Assembly (NCBI RefSeq): GCF_002933815.1
Contig: NZ_BEYR01000002.1
Span: forward strand, 631,704 to 695,703
DNA: 64,000 bases
DNA from: Sphingobacterium sp. HMA12
Lineage (GTDB): Bacteria > Bacteroidota > Bacteroidia > Sphingobacteriales > Sphingobacteriaceae
Reading direction: 5' to 3'
Shown here: positions 55,258 through 64,000 of the stretch, one piece after another
Numbering within the stretch: position 1 is the stretch's first letter
Layout of the letters: each line of letters starts with the position of its first letter
Notes under the pieces: generated by a model
Databases searched by the model: none
What the model was told of the DNA's origin: nothing
What the model saw: the letters and a program-made list of their open reading frames with translations, nothing else
Program-made: the position numbers and the translations under genes

Positions 55258-58200
55258 ATGATGCACCCCCTAAACCACACTCTTCTCTTTGCCTGCGGTT
55301 TTATTCTTTTCTGCCACTCAGGGCAGGCTCACACGATCGAAATCAATTACCGTACTCATAGAGCTACTTTTGCTAAGCCACCTTCTTTTCAAAGGCTTGA
55401 CACCATCGGGATTAGTGGTAAAGTCACAGATTCATTGGGGACAGCACTTACAGGAGTGGTCGTCACTGAAAAAAAAACGGGTAATAGCGGTCTGTCAGAT
55501 CAAAGCGGAGCGTTCAGACTTTCAGCGGATCCCAATGGTGTATTAATTTTTATAAAAACTGGATTTGCCATTAAAGAAGTCTATGTAAACAATCAAAAAA
55601 CTATAGCAGTTTCCTTGTCAGCCGGCGCGGCGAAGGCTGTAACCGATTCGACAGTGCAAAATAGAGATTCTACAGCTACTGTTGCCGCTGGTCGGGATAG
55701 TATGACAAATGTCGCTGCTGGCCGGGATAGCACGACAAAAATAGATGCCAATCAGGATAGTACCACAAGAGCTACAGGTAACCCGAATAGCGCTGCAGGT
55801 GTGTCCGCAGGAAAAACATCAGTGACCGGGACTGTAACGGGACCTAAGGGCCCCTTGCCGGGAGTTACTGTAGCGGTAGTCGGTACGAATGTGTCTGCAA
55901 GTACGGATGAAGCCGGCAAATTTCAGATTGCTGCTGGCCCGAAGAATCAACTCAGATTCTCTTCACTTGGTTTTGAAGCGATAACCCAACTCGTTGGTGA
56001 TCGAAAGGATATACAGGTCGTACTTAGTGGCGAAACGAAGGTACTCGATTCTGTGCAGGTTGTCGCGGTTGGTTATGGTACGATGAATCGCGCGACACTA
56101 CCGAGTGCGGTATCGAGTATTGGTGCCAATGAAATCAAAGACGAAGTATTGCCAAGTATTACCCAGGCAATACAAGGTAAGGCGGGCGGAGTTCAGGTTA
56201 CGCAGAAGTCCGGTTCACCGGGAGGCGGGATAAGTATCAGGGTGAGGGGCACGACATCCATCAACGCAAGTTCGGACCCACTATACGTTGTCGATGGCAT
56301 TCCGGTCAATAGTACGACCAACTTCACCGGAGGATCTACATTTGATTTTGGAGGTGGAACCCAAGGGATCAATGTGCTATCCTCAATCAATCCCTCGGAT
56401 GTCCAATCGATCGAAATATTGAAAGATGCGGCATCCTCATCAATCTATGGTTCAAGAGCTGCAAACGGTGTCGTCCTAATAAGTACAAAAAAAGGTGTGG
56501 CTGGACAAAGTGAGTTCAACTTTAATATGTACGAAGGATTCTCGCAGGTGCCCAAGGAGCGGTATTACGATTTTATGAATACCGAGCAGTATCAGGATTA
56601 TATGAAAGATTACTACAAAATCTTACAGCAACAGGATCCTAAAGCAGTCATTCCAGAGCAGATATTCGCCAATCCTAATGTCAATACGAACTGGCAGGAT
56701 GCCATATTTAGGAATGCAGCAACCAGAAGTTACGAACTTTCATCAAGGGGTGGCAGTGAGAAGACACAATATTATACTTCCGTTGGCTACATGAAGCAGG
56801 GCGGTGTACTGTTGGGATCCGACTTCAATCGCTTAAGCGGTCGTATAAATCTGGATCATCAGCACAATGAGAAATTGAGATTTTCTACGGCTATCAATCT
56901 AACCAGGGCTGTCAACCACCGTGTGCAGGAGGAAAATTCCAAAGAAGGTGCCACCAAAAGTGGTATATTTTCTCCGCCTAACTTAGCGGTGTATGACGCG
57001 GCTGGAAACTTTGTCTATGACCAGGTGAGAAATACACGTGAAAATCCTGTTGCGATGTTAACGCTTCCCACCAATGAAGCGCAGACTTTTCGCGTATTGG
57101 CAAATGCCAGCGCAGAATACAATATCGTTCCAGAACTCTTACTAAAGACAAGCTTTGGAACAGATATCAGCTTCATCGATGAGACTTTCTTTATGCCTCC
57201 AGTGGGGCTTCGTTCATATGCTAGTCAGGGTGGTATCGGCGCTCGCCGGAATACCCGCGACCAGCTTTGGATCAATGAGACAACATTGACCTATGATAAG
57301 AAATTCGGTGACCATAGCATCAATGCTTTAGCTGGGTTTTCGGTTCAAGAATCCAGGCTAGAGTTTGTCCATGGACAGCGTTCAAATTTCCCTAATAATG
57401 ACATCCCTTATATCACTGCCGGAGGTGTTATCACTGGTGCAAATTCTTATCCCGAAGAATGGGCTATCGCCTCTGGATTTGCCCGTGCAACATATATTTA
57501 TAAAGATAAATATATCCTGAATGCAAATGTACGGTCGGATGGCTCTTCACGCTTTGGAGCCGACAATCGTTGGGCAGTATTTCCATCATTCGCAGGAGCT
57601 TGGAGACTTACAGAGGAAGATTTCCTAAAGGATTCTAAGGTGATTGATGATTTAAAACTTCGTGCGAGCTGGGGGATTACAGGTAATCAAAATATCGGGA
57701 ACTATGCTAGCCGTTCGTTATACTCGAGTGGCAACAACTACATGGGACTCGCAGGATTTGTACCAAATGTGTTGGGTGATCGTAATTTAAAATGGGAAAC
57801 TACCAATCAATGGAATGTTGGTGTTGATGCCGGGTTTCTGGGAAATAGAATTTCAATGTTGGCAGATTACTATTATAAGAAAACAACGGACTTGCTAATC
57901 GGGCTCCCTATTTTAACCAGCTCAGGTTATCTCACTCGATTTACTAACTCCGGTGATATTGAAAATAAGGGTTTCGAATTTGAATTAACCACCAAAAACT
58001 TAGTCGGTGAATTTAAGTGGACCACTTCCCTAAACATGACCTTTAATCGCAATAAAGTAGTTGCATTACCTGAAGGGTTGACAGAAATGCGTGGCGGGGT
58101 AGGCGATCTGAACCGTGCAATAGTAGGACAGCCCCTTGGCGTATTCTATGGCTGGCAAGCAAACGGTGTCAATCCACAGACAGGGATGATTGATTATTTA

Positions 58201-58776
58201 GGTGCGGACGGATCTGCCGTAACACCGACAGATTACAAAGATCAAAGGATGATCGGCGATCCTAACCCATCGTTCTTTGGTGGTATTACCAATAATTTTG
58301 CTTATAAGAATTTTGATCTAAGTATCCAGGGGCAATTCACATATGGGAATGACATCTTCAATTATAACCTGGCATCGGGACTGGAAGGATTCAACCCAAG
58401 TTCCAATCAGTTTGTAGATTTTGTCGACAGATGGAGAGCACCGGGCGATATTACTGACGTTCCGAGGCCAGCACCGGGAGACCTTAACAATGGTGCCATA
58501 TCATCAAGATTTGTCGAAGATGGTTCATTCTTTAGAATTAGAAATATCACATTTGGCTATACCTTGCCGTCTAGCATCGCAGAGAAAATCAAAATGAAAA
58601 AGCTCCGCTGGTACGCTACGGTTCAGAATGCTTTTGTGTTCACAAATTATCGAGGTTATGATCCGGAAGTCAGTTCAAGCCACGGTGGTGCCAATACAGG
58701 GCTGATTTATGGATATGACTACGGTAGTTATCCGCAACCGAGGATATTCACTACTGGTGTTAACGTAACTTTCTAA
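55258..58776 (+). CDS. SusC-family TonB-linked transporter with two carboxypeptidase-D-like domains
   Basis: A 1172-residue outer-membrane importer (start at 55258, or the second Met at 55261). Signal peptide to about SGQA-HT. A first carboxypeptidase-D regulatory-like domain (about 48-120, ISGKVTDSLGTALTGVVVTEKKTGNSG) is followed by a low-complexity linker (about 136-185) of five 10-residue repeats. A second such domain (about 188-265, VTGTVTGPKGPLPGVTVAVVGTNVSAS), TonB-box region SVQVVAVGYGT, plug (AIQGKAGGVQV, IEILKDAASSSIYGSRAANGVVLI) and barrel ending in GVNVTF complete it. No STN domain. Two N-terminal domains plus a repeat linker are unusual for SusC; they could extend reach toward TonB or periplasmic partners. 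Confidence 0.95.
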   Translation: MMHPLNHTLLFACGFILFCHSGQAHTIEINYRTHRATFAKPPSFQRLDTIGISGKVTDSLGTALTGVVVTEKKTGNSGLSDQSGAFRLSADPNGVLIFIKTGFAIKEVYVNNQKTIAVSLSAGAAKAVTDSTVQNRDSTATVAAGRDSMTNVAAGRDSTTKIDANQDSTTRATGNPNSAAGVSAGKTSVTGTVTGPKGPLPGVTVAVVGTNVSASTDEAGKFQIAAGPKNQLRFSSLGFEAITQLVGDRKDIQVVLSGETKVLDSVQVVAVGYGTMNRATLPSAVSSIGANEIKDEVLPSITQAIQGKAGGVQVTQKSGSPGGGISIRVRGTTSINASSDPLYVVDGIPVNSTTNFTGGSTFDFGGGTQGINVLSSINPSDVQSIEILKDAASSSIYGSRAANGVVLISTKKGVAGQSEFNFNMYEGFSQVPKERYYDFMNTEQYQDYMKDYYKILQQQDPKAVIPEQIFANPNVNTNWQDAIFRNAATRSYELSSRGGSEKTQYYTSVGYMKQGGVLLGSDFNRLSGRINLDHQHNEKLRFSTAINLTRAVNHRVQEENSKEGATKSGIFSPPNLAVYDAAGNFVYDQVRNTRENPVAMLTLPTNEAQTFRVLANASAEYNIVPELLLKTSFGTDISFIDETFFMPPVGLRSYASQGGIGARRNTRDQLWINETTLTYDKKFGDHSINALAGFSVQESRLEFVHGQRSNFPNNDIPYITAGGVITGANSYPEEWAIASGFARATYIYKDKYILNANVRSDGSSRFGADNRWAVFPSFAGAWRLTEEDFLKDSKVIDDLKLRASWGITGNQNIGNYASRSLYSSGNNYMGLAGFVPNVLGDRNLKWETTNQWNVGVDAGFLGNRISMLADYYYKKTTDLLIGLPILTSSGYLTRFTNSGDIENKGFEFELTTKNLVGEFKWTTSLNMTFNRNKVVALPEGLTEMRGGVGDLNRAIVGQPLGVFYGWQANGVNPQTGMIDYLGADGSAVTPTDYKDQRMIGDPNPSFFGGITNNFAYKNFDLSIQGQFTYGNDIFNYNLASGLEGFNPSSNQFVDFVDRWRAPGDITDVPRPAPGDLNNGAISSRFVEDGSFFRIRNITFGYTLPSSIAEKIKMKKLRWYATVQNAFVFTNYRGYDPEVSSSHGGANTGLIYGYDYGSYPQPRIFTTGVNVTF
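55663..55812 (+). repeat. 30-bp in-frame tandem repeat within susC
   Basis: Five diverged 30-bp units encode RDSTATVAAG, RDSMTNVAAG, RDSTTKIDAN, QDSTTRATGN, PNSAAGVSAG. They form the hydrophilic linker between the two carboxypeptidase-D-like domains. Confidence 0.8.
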
Positions 58777-58887
58777 ACGGCGTGAATAATGAAGATGAAG
58801 CTTACCTTTTGCAGAGGAATAAACAGGCCGAATAGGACGAGCTCATTTAAACAATTTAAAACTTATACGCGTAAATAACTTGTACGG

Positions 58888-60261
58888 ATGAAAAGAAATA
58901 AAATAATATTAATTTTTTTGGTGACCATGATCGCTTCTTTTGCAATATCATGTTCTAAATTCTTAGATCGCGATCCACTTGGGCAGATAACCCAAGACAA
59001 ATTTTTCAATTCCGAAACCAATGCCAATGCCGCTGTTTTGGGAATGTATCGGACGATGATGAATTCATTTTCTTTTGGTCAGTCCATCATCGTTGTTCCA
59101 GAGTTTTCGGCAGCTCACGTTCGGCATTCTGCCAGTTTTCCAGAATACCAAAACTTTTCAGAACATAAAATACAAGCAATCAATCCCTGGATTGCCAATA
59201 TGTGGCAAGCTGTATATACCACGATCAATGCTGCCAACCAAGTGATTGAGGAAGTCCCAAAAATGACCGAGAATATGATCACTGAAGACAAGAAAAAGAT
59301 GTTTGTTGGTGAAGCTAAATTTATTAGAGCTTTAAACTATTTTTTTCTGGTACGAGCCTTTAACAAAGCCCCACTAAAACTGTCGTATACCAAGGAAGGG
59401 GATAATATTGATATTGTTGAATCCGACAAAGCAGCACTCTACACACAGATTGTTAAGGATCTGACGGATGCTATCGCTGCGCTTCCCGAAGAAAATCCAA
59501 ATACAGGTGATGCGGCCAAGGGACGAGCTTCGCATTGGGCGGCGAAAGCGCTGTTGGCAAAGGTCTATCTGTACCAAGCTTCCATTACGAATGATTATAA
59601 AAAAGCAGCGGATATGGCCAATGAAGTGCTGACCGCAGGTGGTTTTGGGCTGGTGACGGATTACAGTACAATTTGGACGACACAAAATACGAACGAAGCT
59701 ATTTTCGAAATTCAATTTGATGATCAAGCAACCAATCCACTCGCAGCTGTCGCCAATGACAACCCTAGCGTGTTATTTTTTGCTAAAGACTCCGCAATCC
59801 TAGACCTATATACCGAGCAGGACAAACGAAAGGATTTTACTGTTAAAAAAGGAAGCAATAATAATTATTTCATGGGCAAGTTTCCGAATTTCTCGCCGGC
59901 CAGTCAAAATGTAACTGTCATCCGACTTGCAGAGATTTACTTGATCCATGCTGAGGCTAAAGCGCGCGTAGATAACAAGGTCAGCAACGCGGCTTACAAC
60001 TCGCTAAAAGCTGTACAGGTGCGCGCAGGCATTACTGTTCCAATGGATATGTACAATAATTTGGAAACCTTCATCACTGCCGTGCAGGAAGAAAAGGAAA
60101 GAGAGCTCATGTTTGAAGGCGAGACTTGGTTTGATTTTAGTCGGACTAAATTAGCACTTAAAAAATATGAAAATCTGAAAGACGAGAAATTCCTGCTGTA
60201 TCCTATTCCTTCTGCTCAGATAAGTTTAGGAACTGGTCTTACACAAAATCCAGGATATTGA
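58888..60261 (+). CDS. SusD/RagB-family surface lipoprotein
   Basis: A 457-residue partner of the SusC upstream (111-nt gap, longer than in other pairs here). Lipobox FAISC (Cys22). Family blocks: SKFLDRDPLGQITQDKFFNS, INAANQVIEEVPK, EAKFIRALNYFFLVRAFNKAPL, AAKALLAKVYLYQ, VIRLAEIYLIHAEAKARV, and RELMFEGETWFDFSRTK. It ends LYPIPSAQISLGTGLTQNPGY, the common SusD terminus. The substrate is not deducible. Confidence 0.95.
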   Translation: MKRNKIILIFLVTMIASFAISCSKFLDRDPLGQITQDKFFNSETNANAAVLGMYRTMMNSFSFGQSIIVVPEFSAAHVRHSASFPEYQNFSEHKIQAINPWIANMWQAVYTTINAANQVIEEVPKMTENMITEDKKKMFVGEAKFIRALNYFFLVRAFNKAPLKLSYTKEGDNIDIVESDKAALYTQIVKDLTDAIAALPEENPNTGDAAKGRASHWAAKALLAKVYLYQASITNDYKKAADMANEVLTAGGFGLVTDYSTIWTTQNTNEAIFEIQFDDQATNPLAAVANDNPSVLFFAKDSAILDLYTEQDKRKDFTVKKGSNNNYFMGKFPNFSPASQNVTVIRLAEIYLIHAEAKARVDNKVSNAAYNSLKAVQVRAGITVPMDMYNNLETFITAVQEEKERELMFEGETWFDFSRTKLALKKYENLKDEKFLLYPIPSAQISLGTGLTQNPGY

Positions 60262-60359
60262 TATAAGCAATTGTTGGACTGTAGCCCGAATGGGATTTCA
60301 ACACTGATGGGTTTTTGTCGGAATTTAACTTATCGAGATAGCAAAATCTAAATAGTAAC

Positions 60360-60394
60360 AAAAGAAAGCCTCTCATTTGGGAGGCTTTCTTTTG
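60360..60394. terminator. bidirectional terminator between susD and acs
   Basis: AAAGAAAGCCTC pairs with GAGGCTTTCTTT, 8-nt loop, with A-rich and T-rich flanks, between convergent genes. Confidence 0.85.
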
Positions 60395-60412
60395 TTATAA
60401 AGGTTGCAAAAA

Positions 60413-62329
60413 CTATTTTTTTAAGCCTTCAGCACCTTGGATAATGCCTTCTACCACGGTTGGATCCTGTAATGTAGAAGTGTCGCCTAAATTGCTGATA
60501 TCTCCTTCGGCAATCTTGCGTAGAATACGGCGCATAATCTTTCCGGAACGTGTCTTTGGAAGGTCATTGACAAACTGGATAATATCTGGTTTGGCAATAG
60601 GACCAATAATACGTGAGACAGTCTCCATGATATCTTTTTTGGTCGCTTCTGCATCCGTATGGTGATTGGCGATGACATAGGCATAGATACCTTGGCCTTT
60701 GACCGGATGCGGATAACCGACAATAGCGGATTCCACAACGTCAGCATGCATATTGATGGCATTCTCTACCTCCGCAGTACCGATACGGTGACCGGATACA
60801 TTCAATACATCGTCCACACGGCCCGTGATTTTGTAATATCCTTCTGGACTACGGTAACAACCATCGCCTGTAAAGTACATGTCTTTATAAGTGGAGAAGT
60901 ACGTTTGTCTACAACGATCATGATCTCCCCAAGTCGTCCGTAACATACCCGGCCAAGGGAATTTGATACATAGATTTCCCGTGACATCATTGCCTTCGAT
61001 TTCTTTTCCATTCTCGTCCATCAACGCGGGTTGTATACCTGGCATTGGAAACATCGCATAACTTGCTTTTTCTGGTGTCACACCAGCCAATGAGGTTATC
61101 AGGTGACCTCCATTCTCCGTTTGCCAATAGGTATCCACGACTGGACAGTTCTTCTTTCCAACTTTCTCGTTAAACCAGTTCCAGGCTTCTTCGTTGATAG
61201 GTTCACCTACCGATCCAAGTACGCGCAGGGATGAAAGATCATTTTTATCGACAAATTCATCGCCAAAAGCCATTAAAGAACGCAATGCTGTAGGAGAAGT
61301 ATAAATGATATTGACTTTAAATTTATCAACGATATCCCAGTAACGGCTGGCGTCCGGGAATGTTGGTATGCCTTCAAACATCAATGAAGTAGCACCTTGT
61401 GACAACGGTCCATAGACAATATAGCTATGGCCGGTGATCCATCCGATATCAGCTGTACAGAAAAATACATCATTGGGCTGATATTGGAAAGTATTCATAA
61501 AGGTGTATCCTGTATACACCATATAGCCACCACAGGTATGTACGACACCTTTTGGTTTGCCTGTGGATCCTGAAGTATAAAGAATAAATAAAGTATCCTC
61601 GGCATCCATTTCTTCAGCAGGGCAGGCCGGATTTCCTTGGGTCTCTACTTTCTTGATCTCGTCTTCCCACCATACATCACGGCCCTTGATCATAGATACT
61701 GGCGTACGTGTACGTGTTAATACAATGACTTTCTCTACAGTATCACATTGCATTAACGCATCATCAACAATATTTTTAAGGCCAATGGTTTTATTACCAC
61801 GGTAACTGCCATCCGAAGTCACGATCAATTTGCATTCCGCATCCACGATACGATCCGCAATCGAACGCGCGGAGAAACCGCCAAAAACAACTGAATGGAT
61901 AGCACCTATACGCGCACAGGCCAATACGGCAATTACCAATTCAGGTACCATCGGTAAATAAATACAGACCCGGTCGCCTTTTTTAATGTTGTTATTCTTT
62001 AATACGTTGGCAAATTGCTCGACCTTCTGTAACAATTGTTTATAGGAAAGGATGCGGTGTGCTTCATTCGGGTCATTTGGTTCCCAAATAATCGCAGGCT
62101 TATCGCCATTCGCATAAATATGACGGTCTAGGCAGTTTTCTGTAATGTTTAATTTTGCACCTTCAAACCATTTGATATTAGGTTCCTCAAAATTCCAGTT
62201 CAGCACTTTGTTCCATTTTCTCTTCCAGAAAAAATGATCCGCTATGCTCGCCCAAAACTCCTCTGGTTGTTCTACACTTCGCTTATATTCACTTTGATAT
62301 TCTTCAAATGATTTTATTTGTAGGCTCAT
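60413..62329 (-). CDS. acs: acetyl-CoA synthetase (AMP-forming)
   Basis: A 638-residue enzyme making acetyl-CoA from acetate, ATP and CoA in the cytoplasm. Motifs: FILYTSGSTGKPKGVVHT (ATP loop), TYWQTENGGHL, and YFTGDGCYRSPEGYYKITGRVDDVLNVSGHRIGTAEVE. Near the C terminus PKTRSGKIMRRILR contains the catalytic Lys that is acetylated in regulated family members. The N-terminal FWASIADHFFWKRKWNKVLNWNF block is the Acs-specific cap. Length is normal. Monocistronic. Confidence 0.97.
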   Translation of the reverse strand: MSLQIKSFEEYQSEYKRSVEQPEEFWASIADHFFWKRKWNKVLNWNFEEPNIKWFEGAKLNITENCLDRHIYANGDKPAIIWEPNDPNEAHRILSYKQLLQKVEQFANVLKNNNIKKGDRVCIYLPMVPELVIAVLACARIGAIHSVVFGGFSARSIADRIVDAECKLIVTSDGSYRGNKTIGLKNIVDDALMQCDTVEKVIVLTRTRTPVSMIKGRDVWWEDEIKKVETQGNPACPAEEMDAEDTLFILYTSGSTGKPKGVVHTCGGYMVYTGYTFMNTFQYQPNDVFFCTADIGWITGHSYIVYGPLSQGATSLMFEGIPTFPDASRYWDIVDKFKVNIIYTSPTALRSLMAFGDEFVDKNDLSSLRVLGSVGEPINEEAWNWFNEKVGKKNCPVVDTYWQTENGGHLITSLAGVTPEKASYAMFPMPGIQPALMDENGKEIEGNDVTGNLCIKFPWPGMLRTTWGDHDRCRQTYFSTYKDMYFTGDGCYRSPEGYYKITGRVDDVLNVSGHRIGTAEVENAINMHADVVESAIVGYPHPVKGQGIYAYVIANHHTDAEATKKDIMETVSRIIGPIAKPDIIQFVNDLPKTRSGKIMRRILRKIAEGDISNLGDTSTLQDPTVVEGIIQGAEGLKK

Positions 62330-62514
62330 TGTTATAGGATTATTATGAATTATTTTAATTTATAAAGTTATCGTTGCGAAATTGTTTTTAATATTTCAAT
62401 TTCGGTGTACAATTTAGCGGTTTTTGCCCATTTAATCAACAATTTCATGTTTAATATAATGTTAAACTACTTTTATCTATCAAGATTGTTATATTGCAGC
62501 AAGATTAAACAAGC

Positions 62515-63381
62515 ATGTTGTTTCTAAGAAAGATATTCTATATCAGCATTTATACGAATATTTTAATTGCATTGGCCGCCATGGCGCAATGTGCACTGAC
62601 CTATATTATATTTGAACGACCGATCAATTGGTCTATTGTCTTGGTCGAGGGCGCAGCAACATTATTACTCTATAATTTTAGCCTATGGTGGTCTAAGCCC
62701 AAGAACCCAAAAGAATCAAAATTTGCCCGCACACGCTGGATATTTAACAACGAGTGGGTGATGTGGTTAAATAATGTCATCGCATTGGCTATTCTTGGTT
62801 ACTGTTTGTTCCATATTCATCGTTATTCATTTCTGTTTTTGGGCTTTATTGGAATCTTGAGCTTATTGTACGGAATGCCCTTGTTTACGTTCCATGATCG
62901 AAAGGTTGGGTTTCGGCAAATCCCCGGGGCTAAAATCTTTCATATCGCGCTAGTTTGGGTTTGCAGTAGCGTGATACTTCCCTATGTTGAACTGCTCAAT
63001 ATCGGTGACGCTATAGACCGTTGGGTGCTTGTTGCACTCTGTGTGTTGAAATTTATATTCTTGATTATTTGTACACTACCTTTTGATATCCGTGACATTC
63101 AACAGGATTCTTACTATCATCTGCGCACGTTACCCAATATATTGGGGGAGCAAAAGGCGAAAAATCTTACTTATACGCTGTTGCTATTACATAGTATACT
63201 GATCCTTGTTGCACCCTATTTGTTATGGATCAAGTTAGGACTGATCTTAACCAATATACTGATATATACACTCCTAAAACTCGCAGTCTTTAAAACGAAA
63301 GATCACTACCATTATGCCTATTTGTTGGATGGTAGCCTTGTACTTCAATTTTTGATCGTAGCGTTGTTTAGCATTTGGTAG
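62515..63381 (+). CDS. UbiA-superfamily-like membrane protein
   Basis: A 288-residue polytopic protein with about eight hydrophobic helices. LPFDIRDIQQD (about 198-208) fits the second Asp-rich motif of UbiA prenyltransferases (DxxD with a further D). The first motif (NxxxDxxxD) is not present: the matching place reads LLYNFSLWW, without Asp. So it belongs to the UbiA fold but classic prenyl-diphosphate chemistry is doubtful. It is divergent from acs with a 185-bp gap. The substrate is unknown. Confidence 0.7.
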   Translation: MLFLRKIFYISIYTNILIALAAMAQCALTYIIFERPINWSIVLVEGAATLLLYNFSLWWSKPKNPKESKFARTRWIFNNEWVMWLNNVIALAILGYCLFHIHRYSFLFLGFIGILSLLYGMPLFTFHDRKVGFRQIPGAKIFHIALVWVCSSVILPYVELLNIGDAIDRWVLVALCVLKFIFLIICTLPFDIRDIQQDSYYHLRTLPNILGEQKAKNLTYTLLLLHSILILVAPYLLWIKLGLILTNILIYTLLKLAVFKTKDHYHYAYLLDGSLVLQFLIVALFSIW

Positions 63382-63436
63382 GTAGTCGAAAGGGGAGGTA
63401 ATTGGAGGGTCTTGCGACTACAGGCTATCATTTTTT

Positions 63437-64000
63437 TTAATGCGTTTCCTGAAGCTTTAAAAATGCAATAATCTTTTCTGCGGCAACTGCTGACAACTTA
63501 TAATAGCTTTCAAATGTCCAGCCCGCTACGTGTGGGGATAGTATCACATGATCTCGACGAATGAGTTCTTGATACCAAGTCTGTTCAGCAAGTTTGGGGA
63601 ATTTTTCAACAGGAAGTACATCAAAGGCTGCACCGAGGATGCTGCCCTTATCAAGACCGTTTAATACCGCCGGGACTTGTACAATGCCGCCTCTTGCGCC
63701 TAATAGAAAGAATATAGGTTTGTTAAACTTCGATAAATAGGCATCATCAATCATTCCCTTTGTTTCGGCTGTCAAGGGGATATGGAAACTAATAATATCG
63801 GCTTGTTCGTAAATATTTTCCATACTGGCCTCCACTGCATAGTGGTCGGTATAATTTGTCCGGTATTTATCGTAAGCCAGTACGTTTACCTCAAAGCCAG
63901 AAAGCTTTTTAGCCATCGCCATGCCATTGTGCCCATAACCGACCAAACCAACGGTACGACCTTTAAGTTCGTATCCACGGTTGGCCTCGCGCAACCATTG
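63437..64000 (-). CDS. D-isomer-specific 2-hydroxyacid dehydrogenase (phosphoglycerate-dehydrogenase-like), 5' part outside window
   Basis: The last about 187 codons; the frame is open through the right edge (QWLREANRGYELKG), so the true start is outside the window. The NAD-binding part is seen: GRTVGLVGYGHNGMAMAKKL (a GxGxxG-type loop, here GYGHNG), DIISFHIPLTAETKGMID, LLGARGGIVQ where family members have NxARG, AAFDVLPVEKFP, and the catalytic His in ILSPHVAGWTFES. The Glu of the pair is in LPVEKFP. Serine biosynthesis (serA-like) is possible, but the substrate-binding half is missing. Confidence 0.88.
   Translation of the reverse strand, partial: QWLREANRGYELKGRTVGLVGYGHNGMAMAKKLSGFEVNVLAYDKYRTNYTDHYAVEASMENIYEQADIISFHIPLTAETKGMIDDAYLSKFNKPIFFLLGARGGIVQVPAVLNGLDKGSILGAAFDVLPVEKFPKLAEQTWYQELIRRDHVILSPHVAGWTFESYYKLSAVAAEKIIAFLKLQETH

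Overview
The window looks like chromosomal DNA of a Bacteroidota bacterium, most likely Sphingobacterium or a close relative in the Sphingobacteriaceae. It carries five SusC/SusD outer-membrane import pairs, promoters of the Bacteroidota TTTG-N19-TAnnTTTG type, many lipoproteins with Cys lipoboxes, and FecI/FecR-type sigma/anti-sigma pairs. The genus is inferred from overall character, not from a marker gene.

Layout. (1) 1-180: the tail of one initiator tRNA-fMet and a complete second copy, then a terminator. (2) 350-10,600: two related SusC/SusD pairs with near-copy control regions (two CG-centred operator-like sites, promoter, 5'UTR hairpin). The first SusC is broken by a single in-frame TAA, apparently CAA to TAA. 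(3) 10,950-16,560: the most striking locus. It has four lipoprotein genes: two short cholesterol-dependent-cytolysin-like (CDCL) proteins, an S41/PDZ serine protease, and a long CDCL protein with an extra C-terminal domain. Terminators bracket it. I read it as a multi-subunit, protease-associated pore-forming toxin system. (4) 16,700-23,450: core genes der, cysS, a secreted NTF2-like protein, a SurA-like isomerase and a lactonase-fold protein. (5) 23,592-29,379, minus strand: a full seven-gene Mrp/Mnh cation/proton antiporter operon (A to G). (6) 29,800-39,180 and 42,529-52,354: two paralogous six-gene loci in the same order: ECF sigma, FecR-like anti-sigma, STN-containing SusC, SusD, HExxH metallohydrolase lipoprotein, DUF4302-type lipoprotein. 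An intercistronic hairpin is conserved before both susC genes. (7) 39,200-42,500 and 52,400-54,400: decayed DNA with a frameshifted lipoprotein gene, coding scraps and orphan terminators. (8) 54,400-60,261: a small NTF2-like secreted protein and a fifth SusC/SusD pair whose SusC has two N-terminal carboxypeptidase-D-like domains joined by a 10-residue repeat linker. (9) 60,413-64,000: acs, a UbiA-like membrane protein, and a 2-hydroxyacid dehydrogenase cut by the window edge.

How the parts fit. The SusC/SusD pairs import nutrients through TonB energy. In the two sigma/anti-sigma loci the SusC STN domain should signal through FecR to the ECF sigma factor, so import is coupled to transcription. 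The surface metallohydrolase and DUF4302 proteins suggest protein or peptide substrates (inference). The CDCL operon is a separate unit, most plausibly for attacking competing cells. All functions are read from sequence motifs; no database search was run.
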